A DNA stretch of 64,000 nt from Flavobacterium sp. KACC 22763. GTDB lineage: Bacteria > Bacteroidota > Bacteroidia > Flavobacteriales > Flavobacteriaceae. This document shows, piece after piece, positions 45,421 to 54,928 of the stretch. The stretch is taken from NCBI RefSeq assembly GCF_028736155.1, contig NZ_CP117879.1, forward strand, positions 1,116,001 to 1,180,000, read 5' to 3'. How positions within the stretch are numbered: the first letter of the stretch is position 1; each line of letters begins with the position of its first letter. The notes beneath the pieces are model-generated. The model was not told where the DNA came from, did no database searches, and worked only from the letters and a program-made list of their open reading frames with translations. The translations under genes and the position numbers were made by a program.

Positions 45421-46111
45421 TATAGAAAACACTTATTTAGGAAGCCTTCTCCATCTGGCAGATCCGACTTTGCCAATTGGAGGATACACACACTCTAACG
45501 GATTGGAGACTTACGTTCAGGATGAAGCGGTAAATTCTGTGGCTTCTGCAAAAGAGTTTGTGTCAAACATGTTAATGTATAATATTAAATACAATGATGC
45601 ATCTTTCTTGAAATTAGCTTATGTAGCGGCTGCAAATAATGATTTGGAAACCATAATAAAACTAGATCAAGAATGCAGTGCTTTAAAGAGTCCACGCGAA
45701 ATACGAGAGGCAAGTCAGAAACTGGGAATTCGATTAATTAAGATTTTTAGAAGACAAAAAGCTTTTGATCTTATTAACGATTATGAACAAGCAATTGCCA
45801 ATAAAGAAGCAACAGCACATTATTGCATCGCTTTTGGATTGTACGCGCAGTTACTGGAAATTCCACTAGACGAAGCTTTGTTTGCATTCTATTACAATGC
45901 CGCGATCGGAATGATTACCAATTCGGTTAAACTGGTGCCTCTAGGACAATTAGATGGGCAAGATGTTTTATTCGAATTGCAACCACTGCTTAAAAAATTA
46001 GCAAAAGAAACCTTAACAATAGACAGGGAACTTGTAGGTCTTTGCAGCATGGCTTTTGATATTCGATGTATGCAGCACGAGAGACTTTATTCAAGATTGT
46101 ACATGTCGTAA
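45413..46111 (+). CDS. ureF: Urease accessory protein UreF
   Basis: This 232-residue all-alpha UreF has the signature [25 protein letters not shown] near the N-terminus and the C-terminal [23 protein letters not shown] with [18 protein letters not shown]. It works with UreD and UreG as the GTPase-gated maturation complex. Its normal length and intact motifs suggest function. A 41-base purine-rich spacer precedes ureG. Confidence 0.95.
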   Translation: MTNIENTYLGSLLHLADPTLPIGGYTHSNGLETYVQDEAVNSVASAKEFVSNMLMYNIKYNDASFLKLAYVAAANNDLETIIKLDQECSALKSPREIREASQKLGIRLIKIFRRQKAFDLINDYEQAIANKEATAHYCIAFGLYAQLLEIPLDEALFAFYYNAAIGMITNSVKLVPLGQLDGQDVLFELQPLLKKLAKETLTIDRELVGLCSMAFDIRCMQHERLYSRLYMS

Positions 46112-46152
46112 CAAAGAGAAAAGAAGAAAGAAGAAAGAAAAACAAAAAGAAA

Positions 46153-46791
46153 ATGGAAACTAGAAAATATGTAAAAGTAGGAGTGGCAGGACCTGTTGGA
46201 TCAGGAAAAACTGCATTGTTAGAACGTTTGAGCCGAAAAATGCTAAACGATTATAATTTAGGCGTAATCACCAATGACATCTATACAAAGGAAGATGCCG
46301 AATTTATGGTAAAAAATAGTCTTTTACCAAAAGAAAAAATCATTGGAGTAGAGACTGGAGGTTGCCCTCACACAGCGATTCGCGAAGATGCGAGTATGAA
46401 TTTGGAAGCAGTAGATGAATTGGTTTCGCGCTTTCCAGATATCGAATTAATTCTAATTGAAAGCGGTGGAGATAACCTTTCAGCAACCTTCTCGCCAGAT
46501 TTAGCCGATGTGACAATTTTCGTAATTGACGTTGCAGAAGGAGAAAAAATCCCTCGTAAAGGCGGACCTGGTATTACAAGATCAGATTTGCTTTTGATTA
46601 ATAAAATTGACTTAGCGCCTTATGTTGGAGCGAGTTTAGAGGTAATGGAAAACGATGCACGTAGAATGAGAAAAGGGGCACCGTTTGTATTTTCAAATCT
46701 TAGATCTACAGAAGGAATTGATGAAGTTATTGGCTGGATCAAGAAATATGCATTGCTAGAAGATATCGAAGAACCAAATTTAGTTCGTTAA
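46153..46791 (+). CDS. ureG: Urease accessory GTPase UreG
   Basis: This protein of about 212 residues is a SIMIBI-class GTPase with P-loop GPVGSGKT, the nickel-binding CPH motif ([14 protein letters not shown]), and the [36 protein letters not shown] and [11 protein letters not shown] guanine-specificity segments. The ATG at 46153 gives the canonical [20 protein letters not shown] start; the frame is open upstream into ureF but that extension is not conserved-looking. It couples GTP hydrolysis to nickel insertion. Confidence 0.96.
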   Translation: METRKYVKVGVAGPVGSGKTALLERLSRKMLNDYNLGVITNDIYTKEDAEFMVKNSLLPKEKIIGVETGGCPHTAIREDASMNLEAVDELVSRFPDIELILIESGGDNLSATFSPDLADVTIFVIDVAEGEKIPRKGGPGITRSDLLLINKIDLAPYVGASLEVMENDARRMRKGAPFVFSNLRSTEGIDEVIGWIKKYALLEDIEEPNLVR

Positions 46792-46795
46792 TCAA

Positions 46796-47593
46796 ATGGT
46801 AAGTACCCTAAAAATAGAAATAGAAGAAAGGGATGGGGAATCATTTTTAAGAGATGCGTACGTGACACAGCCCTTCAGGATTATGCCTGTCGGACAGTAC
46901 AAATCTGATGGAGCTTCGTATTTGATGATTATGAGTTCATCACCTGGAATTTTAAGCGGTGACGTTTACGATATTCAAGTGAATGTAAAAGAAAATGCTC
47001 GTTTGCAATTGCAGTCACAATCCTATCAGCGATTGTTTAATATGGAGGGTAGTGCTTCGCAAATCATGAATGTCACAATGGAAAAAGGAACATCTTTTTC
47101 GTATGTTCCTCACCCTGTGGTGCCTCATGAAGATTCAACATTTAAAAGTCATAATAAGATTTACATTGAAGATGACTGTGATTTGACGATTAGCGAAATT
47201 ATTACCTGTGGACGTAAACATCACGGAGAAACTTTTAAATATGCTCATTTTCAAAACCTTTTAGAGGTTTATCATCACGATAGACTGGTTTTAAAAGACA
47301 ATGTTCTCTTAAGACCAGATATTATGCCCTTAGCCGCGATGGGTTTGCTCGAAGGCTTTACCCATCAAGGAACTTTTGTTTATCTAAACACAAGGAATGA
47401 GGATGTGAAGGAGAATATCGAATTCTTTTTTAAAGAATTGGAAGGATTGGAAAACGTAGCATTTGGAATCAGTGAATTAGAATCAAATGGTTTTGTCATT
47501 AGAATTCTAGGAAATGGAGGAGAGCAAATGTTTGATTTCTTTAGAAAAGTGCAGGATGTGCTTTGGGAAGAAAAAGCAGTAATACAAATTTAA
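46796..47593 (+). CDS. ureD: Urease accessory protein UreD (UreH)
   Basis: This 265-residue scaffold binds apo-urease and recruits UreF-UreG. Family segments are RIMPVGQYKSDGASYLMIMSSSPGILSGDVYDI, LQSQSYQRLFNM, YVPHPVVPHEDSTF and LSEIITCGRKHHGE-like ISEIITCGRKHHGE. It begins 5 bases after ureG. Here it is last of the accessory genes, whereas many operons place it first. Confidence 0.94.
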   Translation: MVSTLKIEIEERDGESFLRDAYVTQPFRIMPVGQYKSDGASYLMIMSSSPGILSGDVYDIQVNVKENARLQLQSQSYQRLFNMEGSASQIMNVTMEKGTSFSYVPHPVVPHEDSTFKSHNKIYIEDDCDLTISEIITCGRKHHGETFKYAHFQNLLEVYHHDRLVLKDNVLLRPDIMPLAAMGLLEGFTHQGTFVYLNTRNEDVKENIEFFFKELEGLENVAFGISELESNGFVIRILGNGGEQMFDFFRKVQDVLWEEKAVIQI

Positions 47594-47600
47594 GCAGATT

Positions 47601-48299
47601 ATGAATTCAAATTTAATAGCATTATCAATTACAGCGATAAGCATCAGCTTTTTTCATACGGCTTCGGGTCCCGATCATTATTTGCCATTTATTGTTTTAT
47701 CCAGATCGAGAAAGTGGAGCATTTCTAAGACCATTATGCTTACAATAGTTTGCGGTTTCGGACATATTCTGAGTTCGGTAGTTTTAGGATTTATTGGAGT
47801 TTTTTTAGGATGGCAAATCAATAAAATAACATTTTTCCAAGATTTTAGAGGCAATGTTGCAAGCTGGGCACTGCTGTTATTTGGTGCAATTTATCTTGTC
47901 TATGGGCTTTGGGCTGCTTACAAAAACAAAGCGCACAAACATTTTGACGTAATGGGAGAAGATGTATTTGTGTTTTCGCATAAACATGGAGAAGTAGTTA
48001 TGCCTACGAATCGAGTTAAAGTAACGCCTTTGGTTTTGTTTGCCATTTTTGTAATGGGGCCAAGCGAACCGCTAATTCCTTTATTGTTCTATTCAGGTTT
48101 GAAACGTTCTGTTGGCGAAATTTCTACAATCATTGGTGTTTTTACATTAAGCACTGTTTTGACTATGCTTGGTATGGTGCTTTTAGGGGTATATGGATAT
48201 TCTTTTTTCAAAACAGAAAAACTCGAGCGTTATACCCCAGCAATTAGTGGAGCAGTAGTTTTAGCATGTGGCGTCGGGATGGTTTTTTTAGGCTGGTAA
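47601..48299 (+). CDS. NicO/UreH-type metal permease
   Basis: This 232-residue protein has six to seven helices and an N-terminal HTASGPDHYLPF motif, a variant of the HxxxxDH nickel/cobalt transporter signature. A second His-bearing segment is present (GFGHILSS) along with a His/Lys-rich loop (NKAHKHFD, FSHKHGE). It starts 8 bases after ureD. It probably imports nickel across the inner membrane for urease. TauE-like sulfite/other transport is an alternative, but the His pattern and operon favour nickel. Confidence 0.8.
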   Translation: MNSNLIALSITAISISFFHTASGPDHYLPFIVLSRSRKWSISKTIMLTIVCGFGHILSSVVLGFIGVFLGWQINKITFFQDFRGNVASWALLLFGAIYLVYGLWAAYKNKAHKHFDVMGEDVFVFSHKHGEVVMPTNRVKVTPLVLFAIFVMGPSEPLIPLLFYSGLKRSVGEISTIIGVFTLSTVLTMLGMVLLGVYGYSFFKTEKLERYTPAISGAVVLACGVGMVFLGW

Positions 48300-48335
48300 T
48301 TCAAATAATTTTTATTTCTAGAAGTAATAACACAA

Positions 48336-49220
48336 ATGAAAAAAATAAAATCAATAGTAGAAACAGTGCTTAAAGGCATTGGACAAATCATGCTTCAAGA
48401 AAGTGCTTGGACAGGATTATTATTTTTAATTGCGATATCTTATGATTCTATCCTGATGGGAGTTGCAGCTTTGCTGAGTTCTATAATCGGTACTGCGACA
48501 GCAAAAATTTGCAATTTCAGTGACGAAAATATAAAAGCAGGTTTATACGGATTTAATGCAACGTTAGTCGGAGTAGGATTAGTTTTCTTCTTTGAAACCA
48601 GTCTGTTAATATGGTTTTTACTTGTTTTAGGATCTGTACTAAGCACATTGCTAATGGAATTTTCTATTCGTAAAAAGATTCCCTTTTTCACCTTTCCTTT
48701 TATTGTCATCACGGTAATTGCTGTTTTGAGTATTCAGCACTTTGGATTAGCGGTTGCAAGAATTCCTGCAGTTAATGTAGAGATGAAGGAACTTGAAGAT
48801 TTTGCAGTAGCAGCACATGCTTATAGTGAAGTGATTTTTCAAGGAACTATTGCCGCAGGTTTGCTGTTTTTTATTGGGGTTTTTCTCAACAACCCTACAG
48901 CAGCTTTATACGGATTTCTAGCGGCGGTAATTGCAGCGGCGATTGCACATTTTGATCAAGATTCTGTAAAATTAATAGAAGATGGAATGTTTAGTTTCAA
49001 CGCTGTTTTATGCGGAATTGCATGCAGCGGAACAAAACCAAGAGATGGATTATATGTATTGCTTTCAGTAGTAATAGCAACATACTTTGACATTTTTATG
49101 ATGCATAACGGATGGATTACACTTACGTTTCCATTTGTTTTATCGATGTGGGTAATTGTTTTCCTTAAAAAAATAGTAGGCCGTTTTGAAAGTAAAACGG
49201 TAATTGTAGAAGAAAATTAA
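48336..49220 (+). CDS. Urea transporter (UT family)
   Basis: This 294-residue protein has the twofold UT repeat: KAGLYGFNATLVGVGLVFFFE in the first half and EDGMFSFNAVLCGIACSGTK in the second, with NNPTAALYGFLAAVIAAAIAHF between. UT proteins are trimeric channels for passive urea entry at low concentration. With urease in the same operon this gives urea capture plus hydrolysis. There is no signal peptide; about ten helices. Confidence 0.92.
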   Translation: MKKIKSIVETVLKGIGQIMLQESAWTGLLFLIAISYDSILMGVAALLSSIIGTATAKICNFSDENIKAGLYGFNATLVGVGLVFFFETSLLIWFLLVLGSVLSTLLMEFSIRKKIPFFTFPFIVITVIAVLSIQHFGLAVARIPAVNVEMKELEDFAVAAHAYSEVIFQGTIAAGLLFFIGVFLNNPTAALYGFLAAVIAAAIAHFDQDSVKLIEDGMFSFNAVLCGIACSGTKPRDGLYVLLSVVIATYFDIFMMHNGWITLTFPFVLSMWVIVFLKKIVGRFESKTVIVEEN

Positions 49221-49225
49221 TAATA

Positions 49226-51283
49226 ATGAGAAACAAACTTTTTACAGCAATTGTAATAGTATTGTTAGCGGTGCAGAATGGATTTGCTCAAGAAGTAAAT
49301 AAGCCAGAAGCAAAAAAAATAGAAGTAAACAAATCAGAAGCAGATACAGTGCATCTGAGCAAAATAGTAATTAGTAATATCGACTTCAGAAAACAAATAA
49401 TGAAAGTCGATTTAAAAATGTCACCTGTAAATTCTGCACAGGATCTATTACGAAAAGTTCCAGGATTATTTATTGCCCAGCATGCCGGAGGCGGTAAAGC
49501 AGAACAAATATTTTTGCGAGGTTTTGATAATGATCATGGAACCGATATCAGCGTTATGGCTGACGGAATGCCAGTAAACATAGTCTCACATGCACATGGA
49601 CAGGGATATGCCGATTTGCATTTTCTGATTCCAGAAACAATCAAAGATATCGATTTTGGTAAAGGATCTTATTATGCAGATAAAGGAGATTTTAATACTT
49701 CAGGCTACGTCAATTTTAGCACTTTTGACAGATTGGACAATAATCTTTTCAAAATTGAAGGAGGTTCGTTTAATACGATGCGAGCGGTTACAATGCTTAA
49801 TCTTTTAGATAAAAACAACAAGGATAAGAGTTTTTATGTTGCTGGAGAATTCAATTATACAGACGGACCGTTTGATGTCAAACAGGATTTTACACGCGTT
49901 AATTTTTTGGCGAAGTACAGCCAGTGGATTGATGAAAAACAATACATCTCTATTTTAGGATCTACTTTTACTTCAAACTGGAATGCTTCGGGACAGATTC
50001 CAGAAAGAGCAGTAGAAGAAGGAATTATAAGCAGGTGGGGATCTATAGATCCAACTGAAGGCGGAAGGACTTCGAGAACAAACCTTGCTATAAATTATAA
50101 ATACTTAGCCAATGAGAATGAAGAGTTTTCAAGCAATTTATTCTATTCTAAATATAATTTTAATCTGTTTTCAAATTTTACTTTTTTTCTAAATGATCCT
50201 GTTTACGGAGACGAGATTCAGCAAACTGATAATCGTTCTATTTATGGACTTGAAAATAAGTATGTCCGAAGATTTGCATTTGAAAATAGCAACATGACTT
50301 GGACATCAGGAGCGGGATTTCGTTTTGATGATATCAAGGACTTACAATTAAATCATGTCTATCAGCGTGATTTATTGTTAGATAGATTATCTGATGGATC
50401 TGCTACAGAAGTCAATGTTCATGGTTATACTTCACTTGATTATAGAGTAGGGAAATGGCTCATCAATCCATCGGTAAGGTTAGACTATTTTACGTTTAGT
50501 CTTCATGATCGACTTGCTAGTTTACCTGCTGCAAAAGAGGCTTCGGCGGCTAGAATAAGTCCAAAATTGAATATTTCGTATACACAGAACCAAAATGTGC
50601 AATGGTATATTAAGTCTGGTTTTGGATTTCATTCCAACGACGTAAGAGTTGTTGTAGCGCAAGATGGAAAAGACATTCTTCCGTACTCTTTTGGAAGTGA
50701 TCTTGGAGTTATTCTTCGTCCAACTGCCAATATGATTATTCAGCCGGCGATCTGGCACATGTATTTGCAACAGGAATTTGTATATGTTGGAGACGAAGCA
50801 GTGGTAGAGCCGTCAGGAAAAACACGTCGTTTGGGTTTTGATTTGAGTTTGAGATATCAGCCTATTTCTTGGCTTTATTTAGACGGAGACCTTAATTATG
50901 CCCATGCCCGTTTTATTGATGAGCCAAAAGGAGAAGATTATATTCCGTTAGTACCAACTCTTACCAGTACTGGAGGCGTGGCAGTAAAACTTCCATCAGG
51001 GTTTTCTGCAAATTTAAGATACCGCTATATGGATTCTAGACCTGCCATAGAAGATAATTCGGTAAGAACACGAGGCTATTTCGTTAATGATCTTGTCTTG
51101 GCTTATGGAAAAAGAAAGTGGGAAGTAAACATGCAGTTTCAAAACATATTTAATACCAAATGGAATGAAGCGCAATTTGAAACAGAAACCAGACTTAGAG
51201 ACGAAGCTAGTTCAGTATCAGAATTATGTTTTACTCCCGGAACTCCTTTCGCTGTAAAAGCCGGAATAAGCTACAAATTTTAA
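49226..51283 (+). CDS. TonB-dependent outer-membrane receptor in urease operon
   Basis: This 685-residue receptor has a signal peptide (to about residue 22, NGFAQEV), a plug domain (NSAQDLLRKVPGLFIAQHAGG, QIFLRGFDNDHGTDISVMADG) and a 22-strand-type barrel ending GTPFAVKAGISYKF. The plug is His-rich (DNDHGTD, SHAHGQGYADLH), fitting metal binding. It lacks a CarboxypepD-like domain and SusD partner, so it is not a glycan system. Nickel or nickel-chelate uptake is the most plausible role from context. Confidence 0.9.
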   Translation: MRNKLFTAIVIVLLAVQNGFAQEVNKPEAKKIEVNKSEADTVHLSKIVISNIDFRKQIMKVDLKMSPVNSAQDLLRKVPGLFIAQHAGGGKAEQIFLRGFDNDHGTDISVMADGMPVNIVSHAHGQGYADLHFLIPETIKDIDFGKGSYYADKGDFNTSGYVNFSTFDRLDNNLFKIEGGSFNTMRAVTMLNLLDKNNKDKSFYVAGEFNYTDGPFDVKQDFTRVNFLAKYSQWIDEKQYISILGSTFTSNWNASGQIPERAVEEGIISRWGSIDPTEGGRTSRTNLAINYKYLANENEEFSSNLFYSKYNFNLFSNFTFFLNDPVYGDEIQQTDNRSIYGLENKYVRRFAFENSNMTWTSGAGFRFDDIKDLQLNHVYQRDLLLDRLSDGSATEVNVHGYTSLDYRVGKWLINPSVRLDYFTFSLHDRLASLPAAKEASAARISPKLNISYTQNQNVQWYIKSGFGFHSNDVRVVVAQDGKDILPYSFGSDLGVILRPTANMIIQPAIWHMYLQQEFVYVGDEAVVEPSGKTRRLGFDLSLRYQPISWLYLDGDLNYAHARFIDEPKGEDYIPLVPTLTSTGGVAVKLPSGFSANLRYRYMDSRPAIEDNSVRTRGYFVNDLVLAYGKRKWEVNMQFQNIFNTKWNEAQFETETRLRDEASSVSELCFTPGTPFAVKAGISYKF

Positions 51284-51295
51284 ACTTTAGAAAAT

Positions 51296-52099
51296 ATGAA
51301 AAACGTGTCTGCAAAAAGCAAATTGCTATTGGCAGTGGTCATTTTTGTGGTCACATTTAGTAAAACATACGCACAGTTAAGTCCACCAGGCTTAGGAGAA
51401 GGAAAAAACGCAGCTTGGTTTGCCTTTGGCATCAGACAGTCTTTAGATTCACTTAAACAGAAAGAATCGACAACTTATATAGGTTATGGATTAAAGAGTA
51501 GTCCAGATGAGAACAATCCATTTTCTAAAATGGCTATTCTGGTAATAAACGAGGAAATTTCCAATCGATACAGCAAGAATTGGGAATACTCGTATGCGTT
51601 AAGTTATAGACGATCCAATAATTATGACTCTGAAGCGCCTTATGAAGAATTGAATCCTGCAATTGAACAGGAATTTAGATTATACGGACGCTATTCTTAT
51701 ATCACAGAAGGCAACGGACTGAAATGGAAAAATACAATAAGACAGGAATTTAGAAAATTTTTCAATCCTGATTTTAGTAATACCGAAGAAAATTTTCAGT
51801 TACGTACTCGCCTCAAAACACAACTAAGCCTAGATTTAGGAAGCACTAAAACACATCATATTATAGGCGGAGCCGAAGTTCTTTTTGCAATAAGCAAAGA
51901 AAATGAGCCCGAGAAGGAATGGTCAAAATTTGATTATAAAGAAAGCCGACTCACACTTTACTACTCACTTACTCCACATGAAATTCCATTTATTTTCGAT
52001 GTAGGTTATATGTATAACCTTATTGGTAAAGGATTTGATATTTCAGACGTGAATTATTTAGCCGTAGATATAATTTGGAAAAATCCTTTCGGAGCATAA
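51296..52099 (+). CDS. DUF2490-like outer-membrane protein
   Basis: This 267-residue protein has a signal peptide (KNVSAKSKLLLAVVIFVV...TYAQ). It is beta-rich with LSPPGLGEGKNAAWFAFGIRQSLD at the mature N-terminus and WKNTIRQEFRKFF, characteristic of DUF2490-like barrels. It is the last gene of the urease operon, 12 bases after the receptor. Function unknown; probably an outer-membrane channel or assembly partner of the receptor. Confidence 0.75.
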   Translation: MKNVSAKSKLLLAVVIFVVTFSKTYAQLSPPGLGEGKNAAWFAFGIRQSLDSLKQKESTTYIGYGLKSSPDENNPFSKMAILVINEEISNRYSKNWEYSYALSYRRSNNYDSEAPYEELNPAIEQEFRLYGRYSYITEGNGLKWKNTIRQEFRKFFNPDFSNTEENFQLRTRLKTQLSLDLGSTKTHHIIGGAEVLFAISKENEPEKEWSKFDYKESRLTLYYSLTPHEIPFIFDVGYMYNLIGKGFDISDVNYLAVDIIWKNPFGA

Positions 52100-52144
52100 T
52101 AAACCACTAGAAAAACTTAGTGCTTAAAACATTTTGTGAAATTA

Positions 52145-52287
52145 TTTTAAACACATAGAAACATAGTTTTTGTAAAGTTAAAAAAGGTGTTTCACTAATT
52201 TCAAGGCGCATAGAGCTATGTGTTAAAGCTTGCTTTTTCTGTGAACTTAAAAGAAGGAGTAAAAAGCTATGTGTCTATGTGTTAAAA
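52145..52287. repeat. MITE-like inverted-repeat element
   Basis: Terminal arms 52145-52171 and 52261-52287 are inverted copies of about 27 bases with four or five differences, built on ACATAGAAACATAG / CTATGTGTCTATGTGT. A third partial copy (AGCTATGTGTTAAAGC) lies inside near 52212. Similar short ACATAG elements are dispersed in flavobacterial genomes. It has no coding capacity and lies between the urease operon and the RidA-fusion gene. Confidence 0.8.
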
Positions 52288-52363
52288 TTAAATCTTATTC
52301 AATATCACTCAACTCATTAGTCCATAAAAAAAGTAATAATTAAAACAGAAAAACAAACAAATT

Positions 52364-53590
52364 ATGAGCGAAATTAAAAAGAACTCGAGAAACTCAGAAA
52401 ATGCGCCAAAAAGCCCATTTTCAACGCAAACAGTAGCGTTTTCTCATTACAACAATTTTTCAGCACAATTGCCTATCGATCCTAAAACTGGAGAGATTGT
52501 TAGTGGCGATATTAAAGAACAGGCAAAACAATGTTTGACAAATATCCAAGCAATTGTAGAAAGCATCGGTCATGTTATGGATGATGCTGTAAAACTAACT
52601 ATTTTCTTAAAGAATATTTCTGATATAGAAGCAGTAGACGAAGTATACAAAACATTCTTCAAAAGCAATCTTCCAACTCGTACAACGGTTGCCGTAGATG
52701 CTTTGCCATTAGAAGGAGCTTTAATTCAGATAGATACTCTTATCTCAAACGGCGAGGGAACAACTCCGCAAAAAGCTTTGGAATTAGTTAAAGTAACTAG
52801 AAATACAGAAAACGCACCAAAGAGCATACACGCCCATAACGTAGCTTTTTCGCACTATAGTAATATTTCAGCTCAATTGCCTATTGATCCACAATCTGGT
52901 AAAATTGTTGAGGGTGGTGTAAAAGAGCAAGCAGAACAATGTTTAGAAAATATTAAAGCTATTTTAGAAAGCATTGGACATGTTATGAACGATGTGGTTA
53001 AAACTACAATTTTTCTTAAGAACATTTCAGATGCTGAAGTTGTAAACGAAGTTTTAGCAAAATTCTTCCCAAACTATGTTCCGGCTAGAACAATTGTTAG
53101 TGCTTCTGCTTTGCCAATGGGTGCTTTGGTGCAGATTGATACTGCAGTCTCACATGGTGACGGAACACCTCCCCAACTTCCAGAAGATGCACGTTTTCTA
53201 GTAATTGAAGCAAATAGCACAGAAAATGCACCAAAAGTTCCATATTCACACACAGTTGCTTATTCACATTACAATCATATTTCGGGTCAATTGCCTTTGG
53301 TTTCAGAAAACAATCAAATAGTGAGCGGTGGAATTAAAGAGCAAGCTGTACAATGTTTAAACAATATCAAAGCAATTGTAGAAAGCATTGATCACAAAAT
53401 GGATGACATTGTTAAAATAAACATTCAGCTTAAAAATGTGGCTGATATTACTGCTGTAAACGAAATCTATACTTCATTTTTCAATGGAGATTTGCCAGCA
53501 AGAACGGTAATTGGAGTTTCAGAAATTCCTTTGAATGCTTTAATCCAAATTGATGCTGTAGTTTCTAACAGCGAAGGCACGCCAGCTTAA
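52364..53590 (+). CDS. Triple-domain RidA (YjgF/UK114) fusion
   Basis: This 408-residue protein consists of three full RidA domains in tandem (about 1-132, 140-268, 283-408). Each keeps the substrate-binding arginine in a P-(T/A)-R-T context (Arg106, Arg242, Arg380), and each reads IQID where the Glu of classical RidA sits. RidA enzymes deaminate reactive enamines/imines; a single polypeptide with three domains could mimic the usual homotrimer. It is monocistronic with a terminator downstream and lacks a signal peptide. Confidence 0.9.
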   Translation: MSEIKKNSRNSENAPKSPFSTQTVAFSHYNNFSAQLPIDPKTGEIVSGDIKEQAKQCLTNIQAIVESIGHVMDDAVKLTIFLKNISDIEAVDEVYKTFFKSNLPTRTTVAVDALPLEGALIQIDTLISNGEGTTPQKALELVKVTRNTENAPKSIHAHNVAFSHYSNISAQLPIDPQSGKIVEGGVKEQAEQCLENIKAILESIGHVMNDVVKTTIFLKNISDAEVVNEVLAKFFPNYVPARTIVSASALPMGALVQIDTAVSHGDGTPPQLPEDARFLVIEANSTENAPKVPYSHTVAYSHYNHISGQLPLVSENNQIVSGGIKEQAVQCLNNIKAIVESIDHKMDDIVKINIQLKNVADITAVNEIYTSFFNGDLPARTVIGVSEIPLNALIQIDAVVSNSEGTPA

Positions 53591-53630
53591 TTAAAAATTG
53601 TATTTTTTAAGTAGAGTCTTTTTTAGACAA

Positions 53631-53680
53631 AAAACGCTTATAACAGGATTTTTAAACATCCTGTTTAAGCGTTTTCGTTT
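53631..53680. terminator. Bidirectional terminator between RidA fusion and AraC gene
   Basis: Arms 53631-53649 and 53658-53675 pair over about 18 bp with a single bulge, and T-rich tracts lie on both sides. It lies between the convergent RidA-fusion and AraC genes and can serve both. Confidence 0.88.
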
Positions 53681-53700
53681 TTTTGAAAGAATTGTAAATT

Positions 53701-54585
53701 TTAATGTTTTAAAAATTGTGATCGATATTCAGAAGGTGACTCTCCTGTCACTTTTTTAAACATGCGAGAAAAATACGAAGGAGATTGAAAATGCAATTCA
53801 AATGCTATTTCTGCTATTTCTTTCGAATTATCTTGCAAAAGAATTTGGCTGTGTTGAATTGTAATTTCGTTTATCCATTGTTTTGGTGCCTTTCCTGTGG
53901 TTTCTTTAACACATTTGTTCAAATAATTATCTGATATTTTTAGTACATTAGAATAAAAATCAATGTTTTTATGCTCAATGTGATTTTTTTGCACCAATTC
54001 TCTAAACTGAAAAGAGATAAAACTTGCACGGCTGAGTGATTTGTTCGTAGTGTTTTCTGTTCGTATAATTTTTAATAATGCAGATTGAAGAAGTGATGTA
54101 GTGATTGCATTAATATGTTCAGCTTGGTTTAATTCTTCTTCCAGCAATTCAAATAAACGAATAAGCCAGTTAATTTTATTAGGGTTTAAAATAGAGAAAG
54201 GCGAAGTGTAAAAGAAGTTTAAGTCTCCTGTTGTTAATGAAATTTCAGTAATGACCTCATTCTCATAGATAACAAAAAAGCCTTCAACATCATCTGAAAG
54301 TTCTAATGTTGCCGTAAAATTTCCTTGTTTAATACTAAGCGCTTGATTAGCATTGATTTCAAAAACAGATGTTTCCAACTGCTGTTTTACGTATCCTTTG
54401 GTAACAAAAATCAGAAAGTTAAAAGTGGTTTGATAAGGGTTAACAGGAATTACGATTTTCTTTAAATATTTTTCAATTCGATACAATTGTACATTCGAAT
54501 TATTAAATAGATTGTGAGTAGATATATCTGGAAGAAAGAACTTCTTGTACTCATAATTACTAATTAATTTAGGGTTGTTTTTCAT
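53701..54585 (-). CDS. AraC-family transcriptional regulator
   Basis: This 294-residue protein has a C-terminal AraC double HTH (about 190-294): FYSNVLKISDNYLNKCVKETTGKAPKQWINE and EIAEIAFELHFQSPSYFSRMFKKVTGESPSEYRSQF. The N-terminal domain is cupin-like and binds an unknown ligand. It converges on the RidA-fusion gene and diverges from the next AraC gene. Its target may be that neighbourhood, but no operator is evident. Confidence 0.9.
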   Translation of the reverse strand: MKNNPKLISNYEYKKFFLPDISTHNLFNNSNVQLYRIEKYLKKIVIPVNPYQTTFNFLIFVTKGYVKQQLETSVFEINANQALSIKQGNFTATLELSDDVEGFFVIYENEVITEISLTTGDLNFFYTSPFSILNPNKINWLIRLFELLEEELNQAEHINAITTSLLQSALLKIIRTENTTNKSLSRASFISFQFRELVQKNHIEHKNIDFYSNVLKISDNYLNKCVKETTGKAPKQWINEITIQHSQILLQDNSKEIAEIAFELHFQSPSYFSRMFKKVTGESPSEYRSQFLKH

Positions 54586-54928
54586 TGAAACCTAATTTTG
54601 TGCTATTAGCTGCAGATGCAAATGCGTGGGTCATAATATGGGATTATAATTAGTCTTAAAATCAGATATGCAGCTAAAAAATGAAGCACTAATTTAAGCT
54701 ATTTTCTGCTAGCTGGAATTCTAATTATAATAAAATTATAGATAATATAGAGACGTTTTTTGTGTAAAGCCAATAAAGTCTTAAAAGTGATAAAAGAGCA
54801 AATCATAATTAGTAGTCTAGGAAGGAATTTATACTTTTATTGTTTTTTTATAAATTTCGCTGTTTATTTAATGCCTTTTAGCTGATTTCTTTATGTAAAA
54901 AGCTTCACAAGAAATTCACTTTTTTATT
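54586..54928. other. Divergent intergenic region between two AraC genes
   Basis: This 343-base AT-rich region must contain two divergent promoters. TAAATTTC at 54851-54858, one mismatch from TAnnTTTG, points at the right-hand gene but has no TTG at proper distance. I see no RNA gene, terminator or further open frame. Confidence 0.35.
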
